Source of the DNA: Syntrophotaleaceae bacterium
Lineage (GTDB): Bacteria > Desulfobacterota > Desulfuromonadia > Desulfuromonadales > Syntrophotaleaceae
Direction: 5' to 3'
Assembly: GCA_041390365.1 (NCBI GenBank)
Contig: JAWKQB010000002.1
Coordinates: forward strand, 310,001-374,000
Length of the DNA stretch: 64,000 nucleotides
Position 1 is the stretch's first letter; every line of letters begins with the position of its first letter. Of this stretch, positions 7,909 to 16,067 are shown in pieces. Made by a program: the position numbers and the translations under genes. Under the pieces are notes generated by a model. That model searched no databases. It saw only the letters and a program-made list of their open reading frames with translations, and was not told the DNA's origin.

Positions 7909-8712
7909 ATGAACGGCATGGAATGGCGCTTGCGCCGCATCATGAAGAAGGAAACCGGCCGCAGCCTGGTGGTCGCCGTCGATCACGGCATGGCCCTCGG
8001 GCCGATGACCGGCATCGTCGATCTGAAGAAAACCGTCAGCGAACTCGATGCCACCGGCCTGATCGACGCCTGGCTGATTACCAAGGGGATGTTCACTTAC
8101 GCCTTCGACCCGACCGGGCAGCCCGGCGTGATATTGCGTGCCAGCGGCGCGGCAACCATTGCCGGACCGGACCTGACCCACGAGGGGATTACCTCGACGG
8201 TCGAGGAGGCTCTGTCCCTGGGGGCCGATGCCGTGGCCGTCTCCGCTTTCATCGGCTCGGAGTTCGAACACCAGACCCTGGCCGACACTGCACTCATGGC
8301 GACGGCTTGCCGGCGCTACAACGTGCCGCTGCTGGGGGTCATGGGCCTGGGCAAAACCAACGAGGAAAAGAAGAAGGATCCCCGTTTCATCGCCCTGGGC
8401 GCGCGGGTCGGCGCCGAGCACGGCGCCGACATCATCAAGACCTACTACACGGAAACCGATTTCGACAAGGTGGTGGCCGGGTGTCCGGTGCCGGTCATGA
8501 TCGCCGGCGGACCGAAGTGCGAAACCGATCTCGACACCCTCAAGATGATCCACGGCGCCCTGCAGGACGGTGCGCGCGGGATCGTCATGGGCCGCAACGT
8601 CTGGCAAAGCCCTCACCCCGCAGCCCTGCTCGCCGCCGTGCAGGGCCTGATCCATCAGAATTTGAGCGTCAAGGAGGCGGCCGAGCTTCTCGACACCCGG
8701 ATCAAGGGATAG
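7909..8712 (+). CDS. DhnA/LsrF-type class I aldolase
   Basis: This 267-residue TIM barrel is of the DeoC/FbaB (DhnA) class I aldolase type, which includes archaeal fructose-bisphosphate aldolase, LsrF and 2-amino-3,7-dideoxyheptulosonate (ADH) synthase. VAVDHGMALGP is the phosphate-side motif, GADIIKTYYTE carries the Schiff-base lysine, and PVMIAGGPK plus GIVMGRNVWQ complete the site. ATG at 7909 is selected because AAGGAG lies eight bases upstream; longer in-frame extensions run through a hexamer repeat. It probably works with the dehydrogenase upstream. ADH synthase-like or sugar-phosphate cleavage are both possible. Confidence 0.82.
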   Translation: MNGMEWRLRRIMKKETGRSLVVAVDHGMALGPMTGIVDLKKTVSELDATGLIDAWLITKGMFTYAFDPTGQPGVILRASGAATIAGPDLTHEGITSTVEEALSLGADAVAVSAFIGSEFEHQTLADTALMATACRRYNVPLLGVMGLGKTNEEKKKDPRFIALGARVGAEHGADIIKTYYTETDFDKVVAGCPVPVMIAGGPKCETDLDTLKMIHGALQDGARGIVMGRNVWQSPHPAALLAAVQGLIHQNLSVKEAAELLDTRIKG

Positions 8713-8736
8713 CATCGGGGCCTGTCCCCCTGTAAT

Positions 8737-9348
8737 TCAATCGCCAGGCTCGGGGGCAACCTCGGTGGGGCCTTTGATCAGAATGCCCCAGGCGTCGGGG
8801 CCGAGATCCGCGGCGTTGGCTTCATCGGTGTCGAGGTGCATATCGAGCACGTAGCTCTCTTTGACCCGCACCAGCACGTCATCGAAAATGATCCCCCGCT
8901 CACCGCCCACCCGCACCATCACCCATTGCCTGTCCTCGACGCCCAGGCGCTTGGCGTCGGCCGGGGTCATGTGGATATGCCGCGCCGCCTGAATCACGCC
9001 ACTTTCGAGCTCCACTGTGCCTGCTGGACCCTCGAGGCGGATGCCGGGAGTGTTCTCGATCTCACCTGAAGCGCGAATCGGCGCATCGATGCCCAGCTTG
9101 AACTCGTCGGTGCGCGATATTTCCAGCTGCGTCTCCGGGCGCTCCGGGCCGAGCACGCGCACGCGCTCGATGCGGCCTTTGGGCCCGCAGACATTGACCG
9201 TCTCCTCGCAGGCGAATTGTCCGGGCTGGCTTAACGCCTTCTTTGGCGTAAGCTGATGGCCGGCGCCGAAAAGCGCCTCCACATCCTTGCGACAAAGGTG
9301 AACATGACGCCCGCTGGCACTGATGGGAATACGCAGTTCTTCACTCAT
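8737..9348 (-). CDS. pduL: PduL-type phosphate acyltransferase
   Basis: PduL interconverts acyl-CoA and acyl-phosphate (propanoyl- or acetyl-) and is unrelated to Pta. Both zinc-binding histidine motifs are visible: SGRHVHLC near residue 15 and ARHIHMTP near residue 115, followed by DMHLDTDEAN. The 203-residue length is typical of a housekeeping, non-microcompartment PduL. No microcompartment shell genes are near. ATG at 9348 gives the family N terminus SEELRIPISAS; an upstream in-frame start at 9381 is unlikely. The gene is convergent with the aldolase 25 bases away. A role in acetate/acetyl-CoA interconversion is plausible in an acetate-using organism. Confidence 0.85.
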   Translation of the reverse strand: MSEELRIPISASGRHVHLCRKDVEALFGAGHQLTPKKALSQPGQFACEETVNVCGPKGRIERVRVLGPERPETQLEISRTDEFKLGIDAPIRASGEIENTPGIRLEGPAGTVELESGVIQAARHIHMTPADAKRLGVEDRQWVMVRVGGERGIIFDDVLVRVKESYVLDMHLDTDEANAADLGPDAWGILIKGPTEVAPEPGD

Positions 9349-9438
9349 CGATAGACTTTCTCTTGGCGCCGCGCGATACAAGCGCGGCCGTTGCAGTTAT
9401 CGACCACATGGAGGGACGCTGGAAAGCAAGGCAAGCGG

Positions 9439-10326
9439 TCAGTTGCCCGGCCCAGCGCAAGGCTGCACCAACCTTCCCTGGTCCGCCTCCGATATTCGGC
9501 AGATGCCGGTGTGCCGAATCCCTTTGGAAAAGTTCTCATCATCCGGATCCACGCCGGCGTCCACGACCGCCTTCCGGCGCAGTTCCTCCAAGCCCTCATT
9601 GTCCCGTATCCAGCCCCGTTCCACCGCGAAATCGTCGGCAAACCCGGGCAGTAGGATCCGATAGTCCAGAATATTCTTCCAGAAACGGTGGTCGGGATCG
9701 TAGCGTAGCAGGCTGGTGGTGCAATTGTCGAAGAGAGTGTTGTAAAAAGATGGTTTTTCCCGGAGCGTGCGGACGTCCTGCATCATGCCGGCGAACACCC
9801 GTCGGCCTTGAGCAGCGGTCAACTCCAGGGGATACAGCAACACCCGCTGGCCGCCTACATGACTTCGCACCCCGATAATATCCCGTTCGGTGCCCAGCAC
9901 AATTATTTTATGATAGCGCCGAAACAGGCCCGCAAGGGGGGAGTAAGTCTGCTCCGGTCGTTTCCGCGCTTCAACCGAGGCCACCAGGTACCGGCCATCC
10001 TCGAATTCGAAACTCAGAAAGCTGTGCGCGAAGCCGTAATCCGTAAAATGCGACAGGCCGAGCCAGACCCGCTTCAGGTTGTTGGGAGAAAATTCCTGTT
10101 CCAGATAGCGGGCGCGCCCGATGCTTTTGTCGGGGAGATAACTGAAGTCGCGAATGTTGCGCAGGAGGTAACGATGACCCTCGATTTGCACGTCGGGAAG
10201 AAGCTTCTGGGCTTCCTGCCATTCCCCTTCATGGGTCGGGGTGGTGAGGAACAGGCCTGCCAGTACGACAGCGCCAACCAGGGCGATAAAGGTAAATACT
10301 TTAGTCTTTTTCTTCCATGCGGACAT
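9439..10326 (-). CDS. DUF4105 (Lnb-type) membrane-anchored protein
   Basis: A 295-residue protein with one N-terminal membrane segment (residues 9-28) after a lysine-rich start, then a DUF4105 domain. GFAHSFLSFEF and FYNTLFDNCTTSLL contain the conserved His and Cys, which fit a papain-like or transacylase arrangement. Members of this family include Lnb, a lipoprotein intramolecular acyltransferase, so an envelope acyltransfer role is possible but not shown. The domain should face the periplasm. GAGAGG lies about 11 bases before the ATG. No operon partner. Confidence 0.72.
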   Translation of the reverse strand: MSAWKKKTKVFTFIALVGAVVLAGLFLTTPTHEGEWQEAQKLLPDVQIEGHRYLLRNIRDFSYLPDKSIGRARYLEQEFSPNNLKRVWLGLSHFTDYGFAHSFLSFEFEDGRYLVASVEARKRPEQTYSPLAGLFRRYHKIIVLGTERDIIGVRSHVGGQRVLLYPLELTAAQGRRVFAGMMQDVRTLREKPSFYNTLFDNCTTSLLRYDPDHRFWKNILDYRILLPGFADDFAVERGWIRDNEGLEELRRKAVVDAGVDPDDENFSKGIRHTGICRISEADQGRLVQPCAGPGN

Positions 10327-10410
10327 TCAGGATCGTCGCCTCTCGGTTTGGTGCAAGAATGGAAGGCCCTAATCCTACCCCTTTCTGCGGCGAACAATAT
10401 TCTGGAGTCA

Positions 10411-10956
10411 TCAGCACCGACGATACGAATCGGTAAAGCTTAGGTCGCCCTCTAATAGGGTCAAAATGTTTTTGTCGTGTTCTTTTTGTTCGTCAAAAAC
10501 AACAAGTGTTTTCCCCTTGTTATTTTTTTTTGTTTTCTGAAGCCTTTCGACAGCAAGCACAACGTTCATAGCGCCAGTTTCGTAGGGGTGACAAAGATTC
10601 TTTGAGATTGTGCAACCAGCCTCTTTTTGATCAAAAAACTTCTTTGTGTCGATTGGGCACACAATGTATTTGCAGACCCGCTCCTGCGCCCACACCAAAA
10701 TCAGTTCGAAAACCCTGTCTCTTACTTCAGGGGGAACATTAGCCCAACTCTTTCTGCCACGATACGCTTCACTTGCTTTCAATTCTTCAAGTGGGATGTT
10801 ACGCTCTTTAAGAATCTGCAGGATTTCAGCGTGCTCTCTCTGAGTTTTAAAGAGCTTTGTCGTGTCCGTGAGAACACCACACAGCACTTCCACAGGCTGC
10901 TCTGGGTTATATTTCTTTCCGCAATGACCACTCTCATCGACATAGCACATGTACAT
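10411..10956 (-). CDS. DUF3800 family protein, C-terminally truncated
   Basis: The N terminus MYMCYVDESGH and the later LVVFDEQKEHD are the two acidic motifs of DUF3800, a family of uncertain nuclease-like function frequent in genomic islands. Family members usually continue past this point with a third acidic block, but here the frame stops at TDSYRRC, residue 181, and no homologous continuation is seen in the following 100 bases. The gene probably lost its 3' end in a rearrangement at the left edge of the accessory island. Composition is more A+T-rich than neighbouring genes. Activity is doubtful. Confidence 0.6.
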   Translation of the reverse strand: MYMCYVDESGHCGKKYNPEQPVEVLCGVLTDTTKLFKTQREHAEILQILKERNIPLEELKASEAYRGRKSWANVPPEVRDRVFELILVWAQERVCKYIVCPIDTKKFFDQKEAGCTISKNLCHPYETGAMNVVLAVERLQKTKKNNKGKTLVVFDEQKEHDKNILTLLEGDLSFTDSYRRC

Positions 10957-11321
10957 AAAAATACGTCCTTCTTATTCTCTAACAGTGGGATACGTGGAAA
11001 ATAGTGCATCAATATCACCCTTATAGCAGGCACAATTTTCCACATATCACGATATTAAACGGGTAAAAGTGGAAAAAATCCCCTCGATTATTCCACCTGC
11101 TGATATTAGAGAAAGCTCTTATGAAAAACAAGATTAAAAAACTTGTTTTCATCCGGCTTGAATCCCTGGCCTTCCTCCCCGCCCGGCCCCTCCGTCCCAA
11201 CCCAGGAATAAAAATCCGTTTATGTTGACTCACTCATCCTGCATGGTTGAGAATGGATCGATTTTTTCAGACAATCGATTTTTGAAATGCTGTTGAAATT
11301 TTTTTCAGGAGGTTCCGCCCC

Positions 11322-12233
11322 ATGTCCTTAGGTCACGCAAATCCTGTCAAAGCTATCCTCTTTGCTTTTGCCGCCAATCTCAGCATCGCCCTGGCCAAAA
11401 CCGTCGCCGCTCTGTTTTCCGGGTCGAGCAGCATGATGGCCGAGGCGATTCATTCCTTTGCCGATACGGGGAATCAGGTGCTGCTGCTGATCGGGCTGCG
11501 TCGGGCCGGGCGGCCCTCCGACCTGGAGCATCCCCTGGGGTACGGCAAGGTCAGCTATTTCTGGAGTTTTATGGTCGCTATCATGCTGTTCAGCATCGGC
11601 GGCCTTTTTTCGGTCTACGAGGGCATTCACAAGCTGCATTCGCCGGAGCCGCTGAACCATCTCTGGCTGGCGCTGCTCGTGCTGGGTGTTTCCATCGCCC
11701 TGGAAGGGGTGTCCATGGCCGGCTGCCTGCGGGAAATCAACAAGGTCCGCAATGGGAGAAGCCTCTGGCGGTGGATCAACCAGAGCCGCAGTTCGGAGCT
11801 GATCGTCGTTTTCGGCGAGGATCTGGCGGCTCTGCTCGGTTTGGTGATGGCTTTCTGCTTTCTGGTGGTTGCCGGCATCACCGGCGACACGCGGTTCGAT
11901 GCCGCCGGCTCCATCTGCATCGGGACCTTGCTCATCGTGGTCGCCGTGTTCGTGTCGATCCGGGTCAAATCCCTGCTCATCGGCCGCAGTGCCGAACCCG
12001 AGTTGGTCGCAGCCCTGGAGGCGGCAATCAGCGGTGATGATGATATCCGGGAAGTATTCCATGTCATCACTCTGCAGATGGGGGCCAAGGTAATGCTGGC
12101 GGCCAAAATCGGCATGCGGGAGGGGCTGACCATTGGAGCGGCCTGCGAGAAGATTAACGAGTTGGAGGCCGAGATCAGGAAAAGTTTCCCCGAGATCGGC
12201 TGGTGTTTCATGGAGCCGGATGTGCGGGATTGA
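11322..12233 (+). CDS. Cation diffusion facilitator transporter (copy 1)
   Basis: CDF proteins export Zn2+, Fe2+, Mn2+ or similar ions in exchange for protons. This 303-residue copy has about six membrane helices. The metal-site helix motif is HSFADTGNQ (helix II); the expected second pair in helix V reads FGEDLAA, giving an H/D-E/D set less common than HxxxD. A cytoplasmic C-terminal domain begins near residue 205. CAGGAGG precedes ATG. The gene converges on the ATPase remnant. It differs from copy 2 (17913-18824) at residues 3, about 124 and about 180 only. Metal specificity is unknown. Confidence 0.85.
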   Translation: MSLGHANPVKAILFAFAANLSIALAKTVAALFSGSSSMMAEAIHSFADTGNQVLLLIGLRRAGRPSDLEHPLGYGKVSYFWSFMVAIMLFSIGGLFSVYEGIHKLHSPEPLNHLWLALLVLGVSIALEGVSMAGCLREINKVRNGRSLWRWINQSRSSELIVVFGEDLAALLGLVMAFCFLVVAGITGDTRFDAAGSICIGTLLIVVAVFVSIRVKSLLIGRSAEPELVAALEAAISGDDDIREVFHVITLQMGAKVMLAAKIGMREGLTIGAACEKINELEAEIRKSFPEIGWCFMEPDVRD

Positions 12234-12315
12234 AACGTTGCTCGCCGGAAGATGGGAAAAATCCGGATTTGTGCGTTTTTCGATCGCGCCTTTGGAGGGG
12301 AGAGGATCTTCAGAT

Positions 12316-13476
12316 TTATTTGCTTTCCGGCATGTTCAGCAAAAACCGCCAGGCAGGCACCACGTCAATCTTTCCGGCCTCGACCTGTATCTGCTCCTCC
12401 TCGTTACGGGTCACGATGATGCCTTGCGTGAGTTTCAGTTCTGTCATGGCCTCGGCCAGCGCGGCGGTTTCCCGTTTGCGGGTTTGCGGGTCGGCCATCG
12501 ACTGACAGACCTGAACAAGCATGCGGGGCGGCCCCTGGCGCCCGGCGAGAAAATCAACCTCCCGGCCCGCCTTGGTCTTGTAGTAGAAGATATCCGGCGT
12601 AACCCGGCGAAGTGCGGTGAACACAAGGTTTTCCAGCAGATGACCCGAGTTGACCAGAATGCCGGAGCTGATTGAAGTCACCATCGCGTGGTCGATGCAG
12701 TAAATCTTCTTTGGATTGGTATTGGCCCTGGCCAAAGAAGCGTCAAAGATGCGCACAGTGAAAAGAATATAAGCATCTTCGAACCATTCGAGATAATCGG
12801 ATACGGCGGATTTCGGCGCTTTGTGACCCAGAGATTTCAGATAGCCGGTCAGGTTGTTGACGGAATAGAGGGACCCCGTATTGTCCACCAGCCAATGCGC
12901 CAGATCCGTGATCGCCTTGGGGTGTGAGATATCATGGCGCTCGATGAGGTCGCGGAACAGCATGGCGTTGAAATATTCCTGGTGGGTCTTGATTCGCAGC
13001 ATGCGGTCCAGGCCGGCAACTTCGGGAAAGCCGCCGGTTTCCCAGTACTCTTCGAATGCTTTCTGGATGGTCAGGCGTTTTTTGGTCGAGAGTGGGGCGT
13101 CGCTCTCGATTCCTTTGTAATCGAGAAACTCCCGGAACGAAAACGGGAACATTTCCCAGGAGAGTGCTCGTCCGCGCATCTGCGTTGCGATCTCTCTTGA
13201 GAGCATTTGAGCCGATGACCCGGTGATGTACACCTCGCACTTTTCGGTTCTCATCAAACGCTCGACGAAAGGCTCCCATCCAGGCACGACCTGGATCTCA
13301 TCGAAAAAGCAATGAACCATCTCGACGTGCTTTTTTTCCGGATAGAGCGAGAAGTAGGCTTCCAGAATCACGCCCAGGTTGTCGTGTTGCAGATTGTGCA
13401 AACGATCATCGAAAAAATTCAGATAGAGAATGTTCTGACGGGAAACACCTGATTCCTGAAGCTTCTTCATGAGCTG
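12316..13476 (-). pseudogene. AAA_14/DUF4143 ATPase, decapitated (copy 1)
   Basis: The reading frame matches residues about 52-436 of the intact ATPase at 18907-20217, including Walker B HCFFDEIQ and ITGSSAQ, but lacks the first 51 residues with the Walker A motif GVRRSGKST. Upstream of LMKK the frame runs into antisense sequence of a RAYT transposase gene, so a nominal start at 13527 gives a chimeric N terminus. Without a P-loop it should not bind ATP normally. The remainder is nearly identical to copy 2, implying recent loss. Confidence 0.85.
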
Positions 13477-13934
13477 TGGTACCGCTGTTTTGTCTGCATC
13501 TGTTCGGCGTAACCACTCTCCGGCCAATCGGCCGGATCATCAACCACCCCGGCTCGGACCATGTTCAGATCGATGTAGGTCAAGCATCTGGCAAAATGAT
13601 GGTCGGAAGCAACGGCCGTCGCATGATAGCGGTCTTCCCAAAAGGCCCCTTTGCGTTTTTTCCTTTGGTTGAATTCCTGGGCGACTCGCCCGGCGACCAG
13701 TTGCATGCTTTTGGGAATCGCGTTGTTCCCTCTATCTTTGACCAGCAGGTGGATATGATTAGAAGTAACCATGTAGTTCAGGATACAGAGTCCGTATCGC
13801 TTTTTGGCCTCGAACAGCCACCTGAGCCAAGCCCTACGGTCAAAGGCGAATTTAAGGAGAAAATCCTGCTTGTGACATCGATGGGTGATATGCCAGATAT
13901 GGCCCGGCAAGAAATATCGATTGGCTCTCGGCAA
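13477..13934 (-). pseudogene. RAYT (REP-associated tyrosine transposase), 3'-truncated
   Basis: The product begins PRANRYFLPGHIWHITHRCH and carries the Y1/HUH motif SNHIHLLVKD and YIDLNMVRAG, hallmarks of TnpA_REP proteins related to IS200/IS605 transposases. The start is TTG at 13934, inside the end of a repeat unit. The usual C-terminal part is missing: homology to ATPase copy 1 starts at 13476, and the frame closes at 13467 with unrelated residues. Probably inactive, though the HUH core remains. Confidence 0.75.
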
Positions 13935-14636
13935 GTCTTTCCCCCTCTTTGTTCATTTCAGGGTCGAAATGGTGGTTCTAAGGGCAAAATAAAGGCTTGA
14001 TTTTCGAATTTATGATTATAAACCAACGGCTTGTCCAGGTCCGACCCCAGAGGGAGGAGACAAGTCTTTCCCCCTTTGTTCATTTCAGGGTCGAAATGGC
14101 GGTTCTAAGGGCAAAATAAGGGCTTATTTTTCGAATTTTCTTTTACAAACCAGCGCCTTGTCCAGGTCCGACCCCAGAAAGAGGTTCACTCTATCTTTGA
14201 CCAGCAGGTGGATATGGTTGGAGGTAGCCATGTAATTCAGGATACAGAGCCCGTATCGCTTTTTGGCCTCAAACAACCATCTGAGCCAGGCCCTGCGGTC
14301 AAAGGCAAATTTAAGGAGAAAATCCTGCTTGTGACATCGATGTGTGATATGCCAGATATGGTCCGGCAAGTAATATCGATTGGCTCTCGGCAAGTCTTTC
14401 CCCCTTTGTTCATTTCATGGTCGAAATGGCGGTTCTAAGGGCAAAATAAAGGCTTATTTTTCGTATTTATTGTTATAAACCAACGACTTGTTCAGGTCCG
14501 ACCCCAGGGCAAGTTACTCAAGTCTTTCCCCCCTTTGTTCATTTCAGGGTCGAAATGGCGGCTCTAAGGGCAAAATAAGGGCTTATTTTTCGAATTTACT
14601 TTTACAAACCAACGACTTGTCCAGGTCCGACCCCAG
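13932..14636 (-). repeat. Array of four ~118-bp RAYT leader repeats
   Basis: Four related units lie at 13932-14050, 14061-14177, 14391-14507 and 14519-14636. Read on the minus strand each begins CTGGGGTCGGACCTG and ends AAAGACTTG, whose TTG is the RAYT start codon. Units 1 and 3 directly precede RAYT gene starts; units 2 and 4 are extra copies. Conserved interior blocks include CAAAGGGGG and CATTTCGACC. They look like the left-end regions of a RAYT/REP element multiplied in tandem. The array fills an otherwise gene-free interval. Confidence 0.8.
14189..14393 (-). pseudogene. Second RAYT fragment, N-terminal 67 residues
   Basis: This frame starts at TTG 14393 and reproduces the RAYT N terminus, with a few substitutions relative to the copy at 13477-13934, through HIHLLVKDR. 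It then breaks at the border of repeat unit 14061-14177 and continues as nonsense to 14124. It shows that at least two RAYT copies existed here before truncation. Confidence 0.75.
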
Positions 14637-14655
14637 AGCCCCAGCGCAATCTCTC

Positions 14656-14744
14656 ATCCAACGCCAAGCATGAGGGGTTTAAAAAAGCGGCGCAACCGAA
14701 GGGCGCGCCGCTTTTCCCAGTCCCTCTCAATGCTTTTGTTGGGC
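14656..14744 (-). other. Integron attC-like site with internal terminator
   Basis: On the minus strand the site runs from GCCCAAC (R'' box, 14738-14744) to GTTGGAT (R' box, 14656-14662), 89 bases. The arms AACAAAAGCATTGAG and CTCATGCTTGGCGTT are imperfectly complementary, as in attC. The stop codon of the gene 14727-15383 lies within the left arm, a usual cassette arrangement. The centre is a G+C-rich hairpin (AAAAGCGGCGC ... GCGCCGCTTTTTT) that would also terminate transcription. Confidence 0.6.
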
Positions 14745-15383
14745 AAATAATCTCCTATTTATCGAATCGATACTTAATTGTGCGCAAACACGCTGATGGC
14801 GAACGGATGAATTTAATCCTTTTTCAATGTATGGTATAGCTCGCTCAGTGCCAATACGACTTAAGGTACCATAGCAACTGATATAATTTTCATTTCCAAC
14901 TGGTTCTTCTAATAAATTGATAATTGCTGATTCGGCCATAGGTTTAGTGCTACAACTTACAGCGTAGATGCTTGCTCGTTGTATTAGATAATTATCACTT
15001 CTGAGAAGCGGAAAGATCGAACTAACGTCTATTGGACCGATCCTTGGCATTTCAGCTATCGCTTCCAGTAAGATAAATTTGCATGAAACATTTGGCTCTC
15101 TTAATAAGAGATCCAACAGCTTTTCAGCTAAGAGCATGCTACGATTATTTTTTGATATTTTACCAATTATGTAATATGCAGCACTTTTATGTGTGTATGG
15201 CACCCATTCTTGCTCTATATTTGGAGCATTTGGGAGATATTCCAGCAAATCATCAATTATGTATAAATCGTTCAGTTTTTCAGCTATAGCGCATGCAGAC
15301 CAGCTAACTTGATTTTCTGGATCGACGTTTGGTTGATTTGGAGTAGTCATTTTCTCTATCAACTGCTCTATGTGTTTGTCCAT
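14727..15383 (-). CDS. HEAT-like repeat protein in a probable integron cassette
   Basis: A 218-residue, helix-rich protein. Segments such as IFPLLRSDNYLIQRASIYAV, INLLEEP and IGTERAIPYIEKGL followed by VRHQRVCAQLSI read like HEAT or armadillo repeats, which usually form protein-binding solenoids. No catalytic motif is seen. ATG at 15383 is chosen; longer frames run back through the upstream attC-like site. The gene is distinctly A+T-rich compared with flanking DNA and is bracketed by attC-like sites at 14656-14744 and 15401-15502, consistent with acquisition as a cassette. Function unknown. Confidence 0.6.
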   Translation of the reverse strand: MDKHIEQLIEKMTTPNQPNVDPENQVSWSACAIAEKLNDLYIIDDLLEYLPNAPNIEQEWVPYTHKSAAYYIIGKISKNNRSMLLAEKLLDLLLREPNVSCKFILLEAIAEMPRIGPIDVSSIFPLLRSDNYLIQRASIYAVSCSTKPMAESAIINLLEEPVGNENYISCYGTLSRIGTERAIPYIEKGLNSSVRHQRVCAQLSIDSINRRLFAQQKH

Positions 15384-15400
15384 TTTATAATCTTTCTGAT

Positions 15401-15502
15401 GCCCAACGAAAAGCATCACCGGCAGCCAACCGCCGGTGAATCGAGTAGTCATCTTTCGAGAGCCACTTCCGTATCCCTGTCCGGTGGATGCGCTGGTTCG
15501 AC
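15401..15502 (-). other. Second attC-like site (degenerate R'' box)
   Basis: On the minus strand the right box GTTGGGC is at 15401-15407, preceded by GATGCTTTTC. The left end GTCGAACCAGCGCATC (about 15487-15502) is imperfectly complementary and its box deviates from RYYYAAC. CACCGG...CCGGTG arms lie inside. The site falls between the two A+T-rich genes exactly where a cassette recombination site would be expected. Confidence 0.45.
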
Positions 15503-15520
15503 AGTGTTTCAATTTTTCAT

Positions 15521-15958
15521 CTAGAGATTCTCTAGGTCTATCCAACTAACGTTCAGATCCTCTTCTTTCTCTAGAAAGGAAAACCTGTAAAAATCAGAAA
15601 TATTTTCTATCAACAGTAAGAGATCATCACCCGATGGTGCTTTGTCTCGATGAAGTGAAACCAAATTCGATATTTTCCCAAGTGCATCAAAATACTTTGA
15701 GTTTTCTTCAGATGCTGATTTAATCTCTGCCTCTAATGCCTCAATTCTCTTTTTATAGTGTGTAATTAGCTTTTCATGCAGGCTAATTATGTCATTTTCA
15801 GAAATGTTAATTCCAAGATCTGTGTGTCGAGTCCCATTTTTATCCACCGTTGCATCGAAACATATGGCAGAATTTGGCGACCATTCAAAATCAGAGAGTT
15901 CGCGCGAGTCAGTCTCGCTCCATTTTTTTGCTGTTTTTGGCCCTCGGAATATTTTCAT
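15521..15958 (-). CDS. Hypothetical coiled-coil protein
   Basis: This 145-residue protein is not recognised. Residues about 50-95 (ISLHEKLITHYKKRIEALEA and onward) have heptad character and probably form a coiled coil; the rest is polar with no membrane segment or Cys/His cluster. Composition is A+T-rich like the neighbouring HEAT-like gene, and an attC-like site begins just after its stop, so it may be the gene of an upstream integron cassette. GGAAGG lies about 10 bases before the ATG. Confidence 0.5.
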   Translation of the reverse strand: MKIFRGPKTAKKWSETDSRELSDFEWSPNSAICFDATVDKNGTRHTDLGINISENDIISLHEKLITHYKKRIEALEAEIKSASEENSKYFDALGKISNLVSLHRDKAPSGDDLLLLIENISDFYRFSFLEKEEDLNVSWIDLENL

Positions 15959-16013
15959 TCAAGATGACCCTTCCTCAATTTCTCATCAGAAGTATTTTGT
16001 CGAACGGGAGCGA

Positions 16014-16051
16014 TAACAGGAAAATTGGCCGAAGGCCAAATTTTCCTGTTA
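16014..16051 (-). terminator. Hairpin downstream of the Sll1717-family ATPase gene
   Basis: Arms 16014-16030 (TAACAGGAAAATTGGCC) and 16034-16051 pair over 17 bp with one bulged base and a 3-base loop. It follows the ATPase stop at 16068 by 17 bases on the minus strand. The stem ends in A/T pairs rather than a T run, so it may be a terminator or simply an insulating hairpin. Confidence 0.5.
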
Positions 16052-16067
16052 ATTGCCTTGATCGAGA

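Larger units (their letters stand above)
10994..13476. repeat. Copy 1 of a 2.48-kb duplicated segment
   Basis: This segment matches 17587-20067 almost base for base through the two genes, and less closely in the upstream 300 bases. Both begin GTGGAAAAT, share a short inverted repeat (ATGAAAAACAAG ... CTTGTTTTCAT), then the CDF gene and convergent ATPase gene. Homology stops abruptly after CATGAGCTG at 13476, where RAYT sequence begins. The CDF products differ at only 3 of 303 residues. The 365-base gap 10957-11321 holds no gene beyond this shared leader. Confidence 0.9.

Noticed and set aside
13477..13527. Chimeric N terminus of the copy 1 ATPase frame
   Set aside because: These codons are antisense to RAYT sequence and replace the Walker A region; I treat the gene as a pseudogene starting at the homology border 13476.
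13932..14636. CRISPR array
   Set aside because: The repeat units are about 118 bp, unevenly spaced, and continuous with RAYT gene starts; no short repeats with unique spacers.
16014..16051. Third attC site upstream of the coiled-coil gene
   Set aside because: The hairpin is long and almost perfect, but no RYYYAAC/GTTRRRY boxes flank it; called a terminator-like hairpin.
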